Shown here: piece by piece, positions 34,664 to 45,439 of the stretch
How positions within the stretch are numbered: position 1 is the stretch's first letter
How the letters are laid out: each line of letters opens with the position of its first letter
From: Spinacia oleracea
Taxonomy: Eukaryota > Streptophyta > Magnoliopsida > Caryophyllales > Amaranthaceae
Reading direction: 5' to 3'
Length of the DNA: 64,000 nt
NCBI RefSeq assembly: GCF_020520425.1
Contig: NC_079490.1
Span: 4,092,001-4,156,000 of the forward strand
Notes under the pieces: model-generated
Seen by the model: only the letters and a program-made list of their open reading frames with translations
What the model was told of the DNA's origin: nothing
Database searches by the model: none
Position numbers and translations under genes: made by a program

Positions 34664-36070
34664 TGTTAGGTTATGATACATATGACAATTCATAAATCAT
34701 GCGGAAAAACCATAAAGCCAGGAAAACATATTATTTACACATAATCATTTAGCATAGTTTAGATGCATACTCTTTGTTGCGTGCCTTCCCTAACTGCGCC
34801 CGAACCGAACAAGAACAAGTCTTTAGGACTCCAAGTGTCGTCCCTCCGTAGATAGTCCACAGCACGTCCGGATCCGCCTTAAGATTGACCAACTAGAATC
34901 GCCCTTAAGGTACTATTATTTTCGGCACTTTATAGGCAAATGTGTGACTGAATTTTTCTCTCAAAAACTCACTTTGAATACTTTTAAACTTGTTATAAAT
35001 TGTGAGCCCTAGCCTCATATTTATAGGGGTATGGAAAGGGAATCGAAATCCTACTCAGATACAAATTAATTAAACCTAGAATCCTACAAGAACTCTAATT
35101 TAATTAATTTATCAAATAGAATTAGGAATTTAATCATTAACCGAACTCTGCATGTTTTAGGAAACGTGCACGAACACAAACACTTGCACACACACGCACG
35201 GTAGCCACGATGGGCCCCCATGCGTGCGCGCGAGCAGCAGCCCACGCAGCGCCCGCGCGCGCTGCGCGCTGCGCGTGCTGTGCGCGCTGTGCGCGCTGCG
35301 CAGCCTGCTGGGCCTGGCCTTGCGCTGGGCCTGGCGAGGCTGTTTGTGCGGCGCGCTTGGCTTGCTGGGCAATGGCCTGGCTTCGTGCTGGGCCTCGTCC
35401 GGCAGGCCTCGTCCGATGCTTATTCGTACGATGCGCTTCCGATTAAATTTTCCGATTCCGGAATTCATTTCCGATACGAACAATATTTAATATTTCCGAT
35501 TCCGGAATTAATTTCCGTTTCGAACAAATATTTAATATTTCCGTTTCCGGAATTTTTTCCGATTCCGGTAATATTTCCGATTCTGACAATATTTCCGTTT
35601 CCGGCAATATTTCCGATTCTGGCAATATTTCCATTTCCGATAATATTTTCCGATACGTACCATGTTTCCGTTTCCGGCAACATCTACGACTTGGATAATA
35701 TTTATATTTCCGATACGATCCATATTTCCGTTTCCGGCAATATCATCGTTTCCGGAGTATTCATTTCTTGCCTGTGACGATCTTAGCTCCCACTGAAACC
35801 AAGATCCGTTGGTTCCGAATATTCATAGATGGAGTATTTAATGCCATTAAATACTTGATCCGTTTACGTACTATTTGTGTGACCCTACGGGTTCAGTCAA
35901 GAGTAAGCTGTGGATTAATATCATTAATTCCACTTGAACTGAAGCGGCCTCTAGCTAGGCATTCAGCTCACTTGATCTCACTGAATTATTAACTTGTTAA
36001 TTAATACTGAACCGCATTTATTAGACTTAACATAGAATGCATACTTGGACCAAGGGCATTATTTCCTTCA
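34664..36070 (-). repeat. 3' LTR of the copia element
   Basis: 1407 bp. Contains a GC-rich GCGCGCTG block (about 35220-35340) and an array of TTTCCG(A/T)TTCCGG words (about 35440-35760). Open frames here, including the 185-aa and 108-aa ones, recur identically in the other LTR and follow the repeat, so I do not call genes. Confidence 0.95.
35440..35760. repeat. TTTCCGNTTCCGG array inside the LTR
   Basis: Roughly twenty TTTCCG words occur, spaced mostly 18-24 bases apart and often followed by GGCAATA or GGAATT. The array is duplicated at about 44640-44960 in the other LTR. It lies where U3 or R control sequence could be, but a role is not shown. Confidence 0.85.
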
Positions 36071-36085
36071 GTCTCCCACTTGTCC
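36071..36085 (-). other. Polypurine tract of the copia element
   Basis: On the minus strand the sequence AAGTGGGAGAC immediately precedes the 3' LTR start (TGAAGG). It is the expected primer for plus-strand DNA synthesis. Confidence 0.75.
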
Positions 36086-36934
36086 TTAGGGACAAGTGTG
36101 CATTTCCTATTTCCTTTGTCGCTCGATGCTTGCTCTTGAACATAAGGTAAGAGTTGTCATCCTTATTACGTCCAGAGGTGTTCCTCGGTTTCAGAGTTCA
36201 ACTGATCAAATAAACAGATAATCATAGCCTATGATTCATCCGAGCACGGCCATGCATTTCACAGTTTCTAGCTCTCCGAGTGGCCTTGTACAACTTTTAA
36301 GCATCTCATCCCGATTTATGGGAGGACAATCCCAATCTTGCGATCTTGAGATTAGACTTCGTTTGATAGGTGATTACCTGAGCGTTGCCTTTATAGCCTC
36401 CTTTTACGGTGCGACGGTTGGTCAACGTCAAAGCAACCAGTTCTCAAACAAGTAATCTCAAATCACTCAGGTATTGAGGATTTAGTGTCTAATAATTTAA
36501 TGAAATTTACTTATGACAGATTTTCATCTCTTACAGTAAAGTTTCATAGGTCTTGTCCGATACTAGTCTTCCCAAAGTAAGTATCTATGCAAATGATTAT
36601 GACATTGCCATGTCCACATAGTTCAAGAAACAGAACTACTAGTCATCTTGCATTCTAATCGTCTAACGTTTTCTATGCGTCCAATTTTATAGAAAACTCC
36701 GATTAGGGACCATTTTCAACCTTTGACATTCAAGTTCACTTGATAGACATTTCTTAGTCACAGGACTGGTCCTGACAGTCTATCTTGAATATATCGTCAA
36801 ATTGAAGGGACTCATCATTTAATAAACCATAAATTAAATGGAAAAATGAATTCATTTCATTTATTGTGAATGATTAACCAATAATGTTTTACAAATATTT
36901 AAACTCTAAAACTTTAAAACATTAAACAGAGACA
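36086..36934 (-). other. Copia 3' non-coding region between pol stop and polypurine tract
   Basis: About 850 bases with no long frame. The 74-aa plus-strand frame at 36231 has no family features. No envelope-like gene is visible. Confidence 0.6.
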
Positions 36935-39900
36935 TCAAAGCCATTCTCCAATATGCTTGATTCCCATAGCTGCAGTGTGCGAGTTGTGCTTCGCCTGCGG
37001 CAGAGGTTTAGTTAATGGATCTGATATGTTGTCATCAGTTCCAATTTTGCTTATCTCGACTTCTTTTCTTTCAACGAACTCTCGTAGAAGGTGAAATCTA
37101 CGAAGTACATGCTTGACTCTCTGGTGGTGTCTAGGCTCTTTTGCCTGTGCAATAGCTCCGTTATTATCACAATACAGGGCTATTGGTCCTTTAATGGAGG
37201 GGACTACACCAAGTTCTCCTATGAACTTCCTTAGCCATATAGCTTCCTTTGCTGCTTCATGTGCAGCAATGTACTCCGCTTCAGTTGTAGAATCCGCAAT
37301 GGTGCTTTGCTTAGCACTTTTCCAGCTTACTGCTCCTCCGTTGAGGCAGAAGACAAACCCAGACTGTGATCTAAAATCATCTTTGTCGGTTTGGAAACTT
37401 GCGTCCGTATAGCCTTTAACAATTAATTCATCATCTCCACCATAGACCAGGAAGTCATCTTTGTGCCTTTTCAGGTACTTCAGAATATTTTTGGCAGCAG
37501 TCCAATGCGCCTCTCCTGGGTCTGACTGGTATCTGCTCGTAGCACTGAGTGCGTACGCAACATCCGGGCGTGTACATATCATAGCATACATTATTGAACC
37601 AATCAATGATGCATATGGAATCCCATTCATTCGTCTACGCTCATCAAGTGTTTTTGGGCACTGAGTCTTGCTTAGAGTCATTCCATGAGACATGGGTAGG
37701 TAGCCTCGCTTGGAGTCCGCCATCTTGAACCTATCAAGCACCTTATTGATATAAGTGCTTTGACTAAGTCCAATCATCTTTTTAGATCTATCTCTGTAAA
37801 TCTTGATGCCCAATATGTACTGTGCTTCTCCTAGATCCTTCATCGAAAAACATTTCCCAAGCCAAATCTTGACAGAGTTCAACATAGGAATGTCATTTCC
37901 GATAAGCAATATGTCGTCGACATATAATACTAGGAAAGCAATTTTGCTCCCACTGACCTTCTTGTATACACAAGATTCGTCCGCGTTCTTGATGAAACCA
38001 AAGTCACTGACTGCTTCATCAAAACGTATATTCCAGCTCCTGGATGCCTGCTTCAATCCGTAGATTGACTTCTTTAGCTTGCATACCTTTTTAGCATTCT
38101 TTGGATCCTCAAAACCTTCAGGCTGTGTCATAAACACAGTTTCTGTTAAAACGCCGTTTAAGAAAGCAGTTTTGACATCCATCTGCCATATTTCGTAATC
38201 GTAATATGCAGCGATTGCTAACATTATCCGAATAGACTTTAGCATTGCAACTGGTGAAAAGGTTTCATCGTAATCCACACCGTGGACTTGCCTGTAACCT
38301 TTTGCGACCAATCTAGCTTTGTAAACTTCAAGTTTCCCATCCTTGTCCTTTTTCAGTTTGAAAACCCATTTGCTTCCAATGGCTTGGTAGCCATCTGGCA
38401 AATCGACCAAATCCCATACTTGGTTTTCAGACATGGAGTCTAATTCAGATTGCATGGCTTCTTGCCACTGCTTGGAGCTAGGGCTCGTCATAGCTTGCTT
38501 GTAAGTCGCAGGTTCATCACTTTCAAGTAATAGAACGTCATAGCTCTCGTTCGTCAAAATACCTAAGTATCTTTCCGGTTGAGATCTATATCTTTGCGAT
38601 CTACGCGGGGTAACATTTCTAGATTGACCATGATTCTCACCAGATTCTTCTAAAGATCTATGAGTTTCATCCTGAATGTCATCTTGAGCATTCTCTAGAG
38701 TTTGTTGTTCGACTCGAATTTCTTCGAGGTCTACTTTTCTCCCACTTGTCATTTTGGAAATGTGATCCTTCTCCAAAAAGACACCATCTCGAGCAACAAA
38801 CACTTTGTTCTCAGATGTATTGTAGAAGTAATACCCCTTTGTTTCCTTTGGATAGCCCACAAGGATACATTTGTCAGATTTTGGATGAAGTTTGTCTGAA
38901 ATTAATCGTTTGACGTATACTTCACATCCCCAAATCTTAAGAAAAGACACATTTGGAGGCTTTCCAAACCATAATTCGTATGGAGTCTTTTCGACAGCTT
39001 TAGACGGAGCTCTATTTATAGTGAGTGCAGCTGTATTTAGTGCATGTCCCCAAAATTCTAATGGAAGTTCGGCCTGACCCATCATTGACCTGACCATGTC
39101 TAGCAAGGTTCTGTTCCTCCGTTCCGACACACCGTTCCATTGTGGTGTTCCAGGAGGAGTCAATTCTGATAGAATTCCACATTCTTTCAGATGGTCATCA
39201 AATTCATAGCTCAGATATTCACCGCCTCTATCAGACCGCAGTGCCTTAATCTTCTTGCCTAATTGATTCTCTACTTCACTCTGAAATTCCTTGAATTTGT
39301 CAAAGGATTCAGACTTATGCTTCATTAGGTAGACATAACCATACCTACTGAAGTCATCAGTGAAAGTGATAAAGTAGCTGAAACCACCTCTAGCATTTGT
39401 ACTCATTGGTCCACATACATCTGTATGGATTAAACCCAATAGTTCATTTGCTCTTTCTCCAACTTTAGAGAAAGGTTGCTTTGTCATTTTGCCAAGTAAA
39501 CATGATTCGCATTTACCATAATCCTCTAAGTCAAATGGTTCTAGAATTCCTTCTCTTTGAAGTCTTTCTAAGCGTTTCAAGTTTATATGGCCTAATCGAC
39601 AATGCCACAGATAGGTGAGATCTGAATCATCCTTTTTGGCCTTTTTGGTATTTATGTTATATACTTGTTTGTCGTGATCTAATAAATAAAGTCCATTGAC
39701 TAATCTAGCAGATCCATAAAACATCTCTTTAAAATAAAACGAACAACTATTGTCTTTTATTAAAAAGGAAAATCCCTTAGCATCTAAGCAAGAAACTGAA
39801 ATGATGTTTTTAGTAAGACTTGGAACATGGAAACATTCTTCCAGTTCCAAAACTAGCCCGGAGGGCAACGACAAATAGTAAGTTCCTACGGCTAATGCAG

Positions 39901-40993
39901 CAATCCGTGCTCCATTTCCCACTCGTAGGTCGACTTCACCCTTGCTTAACTTTCTACTTCTTCTTAGTCCCTGTGGATTGGAACATAAGTGTGAGCCACA
40001 ACCTGTATCTAATACCCAAGAAGTTGAATTAGCAAGTATACAGTCTATAACGAAAATACCTGAAGATGGAACGACTGTTCCGTTCTTCTGATCTTCCTTT
40101 AGCTTCAAGCAATCTCTCTTCCAATGCCCCTTCTTCTTGCAGTAGAAGCATTCGGATTCAGAAGTGGGTTGACTGACCTTCCTCTTTGCAGATTTGGCGC
40201 CAGTTTGCTTAGTTGGGCTGGCCTTGTTGCCACCTTTCTTAGCATTCCTCTTCTTTCCAGATTTCTTGAACTTGCCCCCACGCACCATAAGCACATCCTG
40301 CTTATCACTTTTGAGCGTCTTTTCAGCGGTCTTCAGCATACCGTGAAGCTCAGTGAGCGTTTTGTCCAGACTATTCATACTGTAGTTCAGTTTGAACTGA
40401 TCATACCTGCTATGAAGAGAATGGAGGATGGTGTCTATAGCCATTTCCTGAGAAAATTGCTGATCCAGCCGACTCATATTCTCAATGAGTCCAATCATTT
40501 TGAGAACATGTGGACTTACGGGCTCGCCTTTCTTAAGCTTGGTCTCAAGAATTTGCCTATGAGTCTCGAATCTTTCGACTCGAGCCAGATCTTGGAACAT
40601 GTTCTTCAACTCACTGATGATTGTGAAAGCATCTGAGTTGATGAACGTTTTCTGCAGATCCGCACTCATGGTGGCGAGCATTAGACATTTCACATCCTTG
40701 TTGGCATCAATCCAACGATTGAGGGCTGCCTGAGTGACCCCGTCGCCTGCAGCTTCGGGCATCGCCTCATCTAGGACATACTCCTTTTCTTCCTGCATAA
40801 GAACTATTTGCAAGTTCCTTTTCCAGTCAAGGAAGTTTTTCCCGTTCAACTTCTCCTTTTCGAGAATTGATCGAATGTTGAATGAATTGTTGTTTGCCAT
40901 ATTAAAAACTACAATTGAAAAGAATAAACAAATAAATAACCATTTACAGTTTCTCTTAATAAACTTAAATTCTAGCATACATGCATAATTCAA
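36935..40993 (-). CDS. Copia Gag-Pol polyprotein, intact
   Basis: A single open frame of 1352 codons; the likely initiator is Met32 (MANNNSFNIRSIL, coordinate 40900), giving 1321 aa. The earlier 31 codons are AT-rich leader. Gag spans about 32-270. The zinc knuckle is CFYCKKKGHWKRDC (282-295). Protease motif is WVLDTGCGSH (326-335). The pre-integrase zinc region has WHCRLGH near 463. The integrase triad is near D525, D588 and E624 (IHTDVCG, LRSDRGGEY, ERRNRT). Reverse transcriptase shows KARLVAKGY, WQMDVKTAFLNG and LYVDDILLIG (D1026, D1027). RNase H shows GYTDASF, STTEAEY and YCDNN. The order protease-integrase-RT-RNase H defines Ty1-copia. All key residues are present, so the element may be autonomous. 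Confidence 0.96.
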   Translation of the reverse strand: MNYACMLEFKFIKRNCKWLFICLFFSIVVFNMANNNSFNIRSILEKEKLNGKNFLDWKRNLQIVLMQEEKEYVLDEAMPEAAGDGVTQAALNRWIDANKDVKCLMLATMSADLQKTFINSDAFTIISELKNMFQDLARVERFETHRQILETKLKKGEPVSPHVLKMIGLIENMSRLDQQFSQEMAIDTILHSLHSRYDQFKLNYSMNSLDKTLTELHGMLKTAEKTLKSDKQDVLMVRGGKFKKSGKKRNAKKGGNKASPTKQTGAKSAKRKVSQPTSESECFYCKKKGHWKRDCLKLKEDQKNGTVVPSSGIFVIDCILANSTSWVLDTGCGSHLCSNPQGLRRSRKLSKGEVDLRVGNGARIAALAVGTYYLSLPSGLVLELEECFHVPSLTKNIISVSCLDAKGFSFLIKDNSCSFYFKEMFYGSARLVNGLYLLDHDKQVYNINTKKAKKDDSDLTYLWHCRLGHINLKRLERLQREGILEPFDLEDYGKCESCLLGKMTKQPFSKVGERANELLGLIHTDVCGPMSTNARGGFSYFITFTDDFSRYGYVYLMKHKSESFDKFKEFQSEVENQLGKKIKALRSDRGGEYLSYEFDDHLKECGILSELTPPGTPQWNGVSERRNRTLLDMVRSMMGQAELPLEFWGHALNTAALTINRAPSKAVEKTPYELWFGKPPNVSFLKIWGCEVYVKRLISDKLHPKSDKCILVGYPKETKGYYFYNTSENKVFVARDGVFLEKDHISKMTSGRKVDLEEIRVEQQTLENAQDDIQDETHRSLEESGENHGQSRNVTPRRSQRYRSQPERYLGILTNESYDVLLLESDEPATYKQAMTSPSSKQWQEAMQSELDSMSENQVWDLVDLPDGYQAIGSKWVFKLKKDKDGKLEVYKARLVAKGYRQVHGVDYDETFSPVAMLKSIRIMLAIAAYYDYEIWQMDVKTAFLNGVLTETVFMTQPEGFEDPKNAKKVCKLKKSIYGLKQASRSWNIRFDEAVSDFGFIKNADESCVYKKVSGSKIAFLVLYVDDILLIGNDIPMLNSVKIWLGKCFSMKDLGEAQYILGIKIYRDRSKKMIGLSQSTYINKVLDRFKMADSKRGYLPMSHGMTLSKTQCPKTLDERRRMNGIPYASLIGSIMYAMICTRPDVAYALSATSRYQSDPGEAHWTAAKNILKYLKRHKDDFLVYGGDDELIVKGYTDASFQTDKDDFRSQSGFVFCLNGGAVSWKSAKQSTIADSTTEAEYIAAHEAAKEAIWLRKFIGELGVVPSIKGPIALYCDNNGAIAQAKEPRHHQRVKHVLRRFHLLREFVERKEVEISKIGTDDNISDPLTKPLPQAKHNSHTAAMGIKHIGEWL

Positions 40994-43848
40994 TGTTTAT
41001 TAAGCATTTTATTCAAATTATGTGTTCCGGCAGGTGTGAATAAAATGATTCCAAGATCCTAAAATCATTGAAGAACTAAGCACAGTTTGTCGACTTAATC
41101 CTAGAACATCTTAGGTAAGCAAAAGCCTTTTGCTAATAGTCTAGAAACTATTCTTGGTTGATAGGTACGTCTAAGAACTTATTAGGTAAACCTATCGAAT
41201 TTGCCACGACATAAAAGGACTCCTTACTTATATCGTTGAGTTTCACCAAAACTAACATGTACTCACAATTATTTGTGTACCTTGCCCCTTTAGGACCAAT
41301 AAGTAACACCTCGCTGAGCGAAAACTATTACTAGATTGATGTAAAGGATATCCAAGCAAGTGTATATTTTGGCATGGCACCTTTTAACTCAATTTTTAAG
41401 TTTGGAACTTAAGGCTCTTACTATGTTGGTTAGATTTTAAGTGAACTAAAATCCTTAATCATGCAACATAATCAAGCTTTTGATCTCATGCATTTTAAGA
41501 CATATTTAAAACAATAAATAACTTAAAACATGCATAAGATATTTGTGATCTAGTATGGCCCGACTTCATCTTGAAGCTTTGACTTCAAAGTCCGTCTTGA
41601 AAATCTCCGTGGGAGGCACCATTTTCTTCAAATAGAATAAGCTATAACTAATTACAACTATTTGATGGTTCGCAGACCATATTTGAATTGAAAAATAACT
41701 TTGGTACTTTAGACCAATTACATTCAAATTAATGGCACGCAGACCATATTTTCTATCCTATTTGGGCCATACTAGTCACTTCATAACCTGCAAAACAGTA
41801 CATATACAATATATACCATTCACCCATTCATTATCATGAATGGCCCACATAGCTGGTTAGTAAAACACATTATGCATCACGTAAACATTTGCAGCAATTA
41901 ATCAAGGGCACCAATAATCTACCAATTATTCAGTCCTTATTAATTCTAATCAAGTTGTTTTAACCTTAAGGATTTGTAGACCTAATCAAGAGTTTATGAC
42001 TAAAATACGCTCCCACTTAAACCAATAAATTCATATGCTTTACTAATTTTAAACATAAAAATGTATTTCTAGTCTAACCGGAAACATACAAATTTAATTA
42101 AAATTTAAAGCTCATATAAACTTATAATTGAATCCAAAAAGTTTAATTTAATTTCAGTCGTATTTAAATTAATTCATGATTTTAATTTTAGTAAAATAAT
42201 TAGAATAAATAAAATTTATTATAATTACAATATTCAAAATTAAAATCCAAGAAAATAATTTAAATTATTAATTTTAAAATTAATTAAAATTACGTGAACT
42301 GGAATTTTCAAATTAAACATTCAAAACGATCTTTAATCGTAACGCAAACACCCTACGCGTTGCACGCCCATGGGCCGCACGCACACAGCCATTGTTGGCC
42401 ATGTGCGCGCAACCCATGCGCTCGTCGCATAGCTGCTGCATCCCCATCGCAAGCCTCCGCACGCATTGGTGCTCGCTGCGCGCGCCAGCGCTCATCGCAC
42501 GCGAGCTATCGCTCGCAGTGCGCGCGCCAGCGCTCATCGCACGCGAGCTATCGCTCGCAGTGCGCGCGCCAGCGCTCATCGCACGCGAGCTATCACTCGC
42601 AGTGCGCGCGCGACATCGCTCGCTGGGCGCGCGACATCGCTCGCTGGTCGCGCGAGCCAACGCTCGCTGGGCGCGCGACATCGCTCGCTGGGCGCGCGAG
42701 CCATCGCTCGCTGGGCGCGCGAGCCATCGCTCGCTGGGCGCGCGACATCGCTTGTTGGGCGCGCGACATCGCTCGCTGTGCGCGCGAGCAATGCTGGGCG
42801 CAGCGCTCGTGGCACGCGAGCTTGCGCTCGCTGCGCGCGAGGCTGCGCGCTCTTGTGCGAGGCAGCGCGCGTTGTGGCGCAGCTCGCTTGCTGCCCACAC
42901 GCGACTGCCTTGCTCGCCCTTCGCCCATGCCCATTCGTCCATTGCTCGTGGCACACGACACAAGGCAGGGCTGCTGCCTTGTGCTCGTGCACTACGCCCT
43001 TGCTCATTGCATTCGTGCCGCACGGGCGACGAGCTCCCTTGCTCGTCGTCGCATGCCCGCATTATACAACACCCCTTAAGGGTAACACGAAGCGTCCATT
43101 GCTTTGTGCGTGCAAGTTATATGAACGAATCGCATAAAAAAAATTTAAAATTTATAAAATTAATGACAAATTAATAAATATTATTAATTTCATAATTTTA
43201 GGGCGAAAAATCGAAAAATCGAAAATTTATTATCCAATTGATTTCCGATTGTTATGGATTCAAGTCTAGGTCATAAAAATTTAAAATTTATCATAAATTT
43301 ACAATTTTTATGGTGGTTTTTAATCATAGGTTTCTAATTAAATTACAATTAATTATGAAAATCAAATTAATTCTAAATTATTCTAATTTTCAACAAATTA
43401 ATCATAATTACAAATTAGATTGCATAATTAACAAGACTAGGCATTCAAACTTGTTAAATATATGCAGTAGGTCAATCAAAGATTCAAGATTTATCAATAA
43501 GAATCGCAAATATTTAATTTAACATCTTAAATTTACGAAATTTTGCATTCGAAAAACTAAAACCTTCGAAAAGTCATAGTTAGGCTTCGAATTTGAGAAT
43601 TCTGGGTTCGGCAGAAAAATACTACTTTTGTCAAAATTTTAGAATGCCTTTTACATGCGGAATTGATACAAAAATCACTCAATTCGGATGAGTAACGAAG
43701 AAACTGCCGAAAAACTGCGTACGTATAATTAAATAAACGCAATTTGCAATTAATTAACAATTACGAAAATTAATCACCCCTTTTAATTTTTGCAAATTTG
43801 TAATATTTAACCATGTTCATGCAATTTAGATTATGAAAATAATAAGGG
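40994..43848 (-). other. Long copia 5' leader with a GC-rich tandem array
   Basis: It lies between the primer site and gag. Most is AT-rich, but about 42340-43080 is strongly GC-rich and tandemly repeated. A minus-strand (sense) frame of 249 codons starts at 43062, yet the same stretch is open in several frames on both strands, as expected for a stop-poor repeat. Confidence 0.7.
42475..42795. repeat. GC-rich minisatellites: 42-bp x3, then about 21-24-bp x9
   Basis: The first array repeats a 42-bp unit containing CCAGCGCTCATCGCACGCGA three times. The second repeats GCGCGCGACATCGCTCGCTG-like units of 21 to 24 bp about nine times, with GAGCCATCG variants. The units are full of GCGCGC and GCTCGC and can fold on themselves. 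Confidence 0.9.
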
Positions 43849-43860
43849 GCTCTGATACCA
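43849..43860 (-). other. Primer binding site (initiator tRNA-Met) of the copia element
   Basis: On the minus strand TGGTATCAGAGC follows the 5' LTR after one base. It is the standard plant copia primer site. Confidence 0.95.
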
Positions 43861-43861
43861 C

Positions 43862-45268
43862 TGTTAGGTTATGATACATATGACAATTCATAAATCATGC
43901 GGAAAAACCATAAAGCCAGGAAAACATATTATTTACACATAATCATTTAGCATAGTTTAGATGCATACTCTTTGTTGCGTGCCTTCCCTAGCTGCGCCCG
44001 AACCGAACAAGAACAAGTCTTTAGGACTCCAAGTGTCGTCCCTCCGTAGATAGTCCACAGCACGTCCGGATCCGCCTTAAGATTGACCAACTAGAATCGC
44101 CCTTAAGGTACTATTATTTTCGGCACTTTATAGGCAAATGTGTGACTGAATTTTTCTCTCAAAAACTCACTTTGAATACTTTTAAACTTGTTATAAATTG
44201 TGAGCCCTAGCCTCATATTTATAGGGGTATGGAAAGGGAATCGAAATCCTACTCAGATACAAATTAATTAAACCTAGAATCCTACAAGAACTCTAATTTA
44301 ATTAATTTATCAAATAGAATTAGGAATTTAATCATTAACCGAACTCTGCATGTTTTAGGAAACGTGCACGAACACAAACACTTGCACACACACGCACGGT
44401 AGCCACGATGGGCCCCCATGCGTGCGCGCGAGCAGCAGCCCACGCAGCGCCCGCGCGCGCTGCGCGCTGCGCGTGCTGTGCGCGCTGTGCGCGCTGCGCA
44501 GCCTGCTGGGCCTGGCCTTGCGCTGGGCCTGGCGAGGCTGTTTGTGCGGCGCGCTTGGCTTGCTGGGCAATGGCCTGGCTTCGTGCTGGGCCTCGTCCGG
44601 CAGGCCTCGTCCGATGCTTATTCGTACGATGCGCTTCCGATTAAATTTTCCGATTCCGGAATTCATTTCCGATACGAACAATATTTAATATTTCCGATTC
44701 CGGAATTAATTTCCGTTTCGAACAAATATTTAATATTTCCGTTTCCGGAATTTTTTCCGATTCCGGTAATATTTCCGATTCTGACAATATTTCCGTTTCC
44801 GGCAATATTTCCGATTCTGGCAATATTTCCATTTCCGATAATATTTTCCGATACGTACCATGTTTCCGTTTCCGGCAACATCTACGACTTGGATAATATT
44901 TATATTTCCGATACGATCCATATTTCCGTTTCCGGCAATATCATCGTTTCCGGAGTATTCATTTCTTGCCTGTGACGATCTTAGCTCCCACTGAAACCAA
45001 GATCCGTTGGTTCCGAATATTCATAGATGGAGTATTTAATACCATTAAATACTTGATCCGTTTACGTACTATTTGTGTGACCCTACGGGTTCAGTCAAGA
45101 GTAAGCTGTGGATTAATATCATTAATTCCACTTGAACTGAAGCGGCCTCTAGCTAGGCATTCAGCTCACTTGATCTCACTGAATTATTAACTTGTTAATT
45201 AATACTGAACCGCATTTATTAGACTTAACATAGAATGCATACTTGGACCAAGGGCATTATTTCCTTCA
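43862..45268 (-). repeat. 5' LTR of the copia element
   Basis: 1407 bp, the same length as the other LTR, with two substitutions seen. It carries the same GC block and TTTCCG array. Confidence 0.95.
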
Positions 45269-45273
45269 CAAAC

Positions 45274-45439
45274 CCCACCTCCAGTAGCAGGGGCGGTGAG
45301 GTCTAGTGATGAGAGCACTCCTAAGGAACCAATCCAGGTAGCGGTTGACTTAAGTAAACCGCTATCTAAGATAGCGGTTTATAATCACTATTTACAAATG
45401 GTAAAAAAAACAAGTGCGCCAGGTAGGGGTCAAACCTAG
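45274..45439 (+). pseudogene. LINE ORF1-like pseudogene, 3' part after the copia element
   Basis: With the CAAAC duplication counted once, the frame continues from the 5' part as PPPVAGAVRSSDESTPKEPI, then runs into the palindromic repeat at 45357 and stops at 45437-45439 inside a SINE-like unit. The real C-terminus is lost. Confidence 0.65.

Larger units (their letters stand above)
34664..45268 (-). mobile_element. Complete, young Ty1-copia retrotransposon (10.6 kb)
   Basis: Two 1407-bp LTRs flank a full gag-pol on the minus strand. The CAAAC duplication is at 34659-34663 and 45269-45273. On the minus strand the LTR starts TGAAGGAAATAATG and ends CATAACCTAACA. A perfect initiator-Met-tRNA primer site and a polypurine tract are present. 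I saw only two differences between the LTRs (near 34789/43991 and 35848/45046), so the insertion is recent. The order is LTR, GC-rich leader of about 2.9 kb, gag-pol, about 850 bp of 3' non-coding sequence, LTR. No envelope frame was seen. Confidence 0.96.

Noticed and set aside
35220-35777. 185-aa frame in the copia LTR, repeated at 44418-44975
   Set aside because: It follows the GC block and the TTTCCG array; several frames on both strands are open at once, as for a stop-poor repeat.
40901-40993. Signal-peptide-like N-terminus of the copia polyprotein (residues 1-31)
   Set aside because: The hydrophobic stretch comes from AT-rich leader; the gag-like start is Met32.
42294-43079. 261-, 260- and 223-aa plus-strand frames in the copia leader
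   Set aside because: They are antisense to the element and arise from the GC-rich minisatellites; amino-acid content is only repeat translation.
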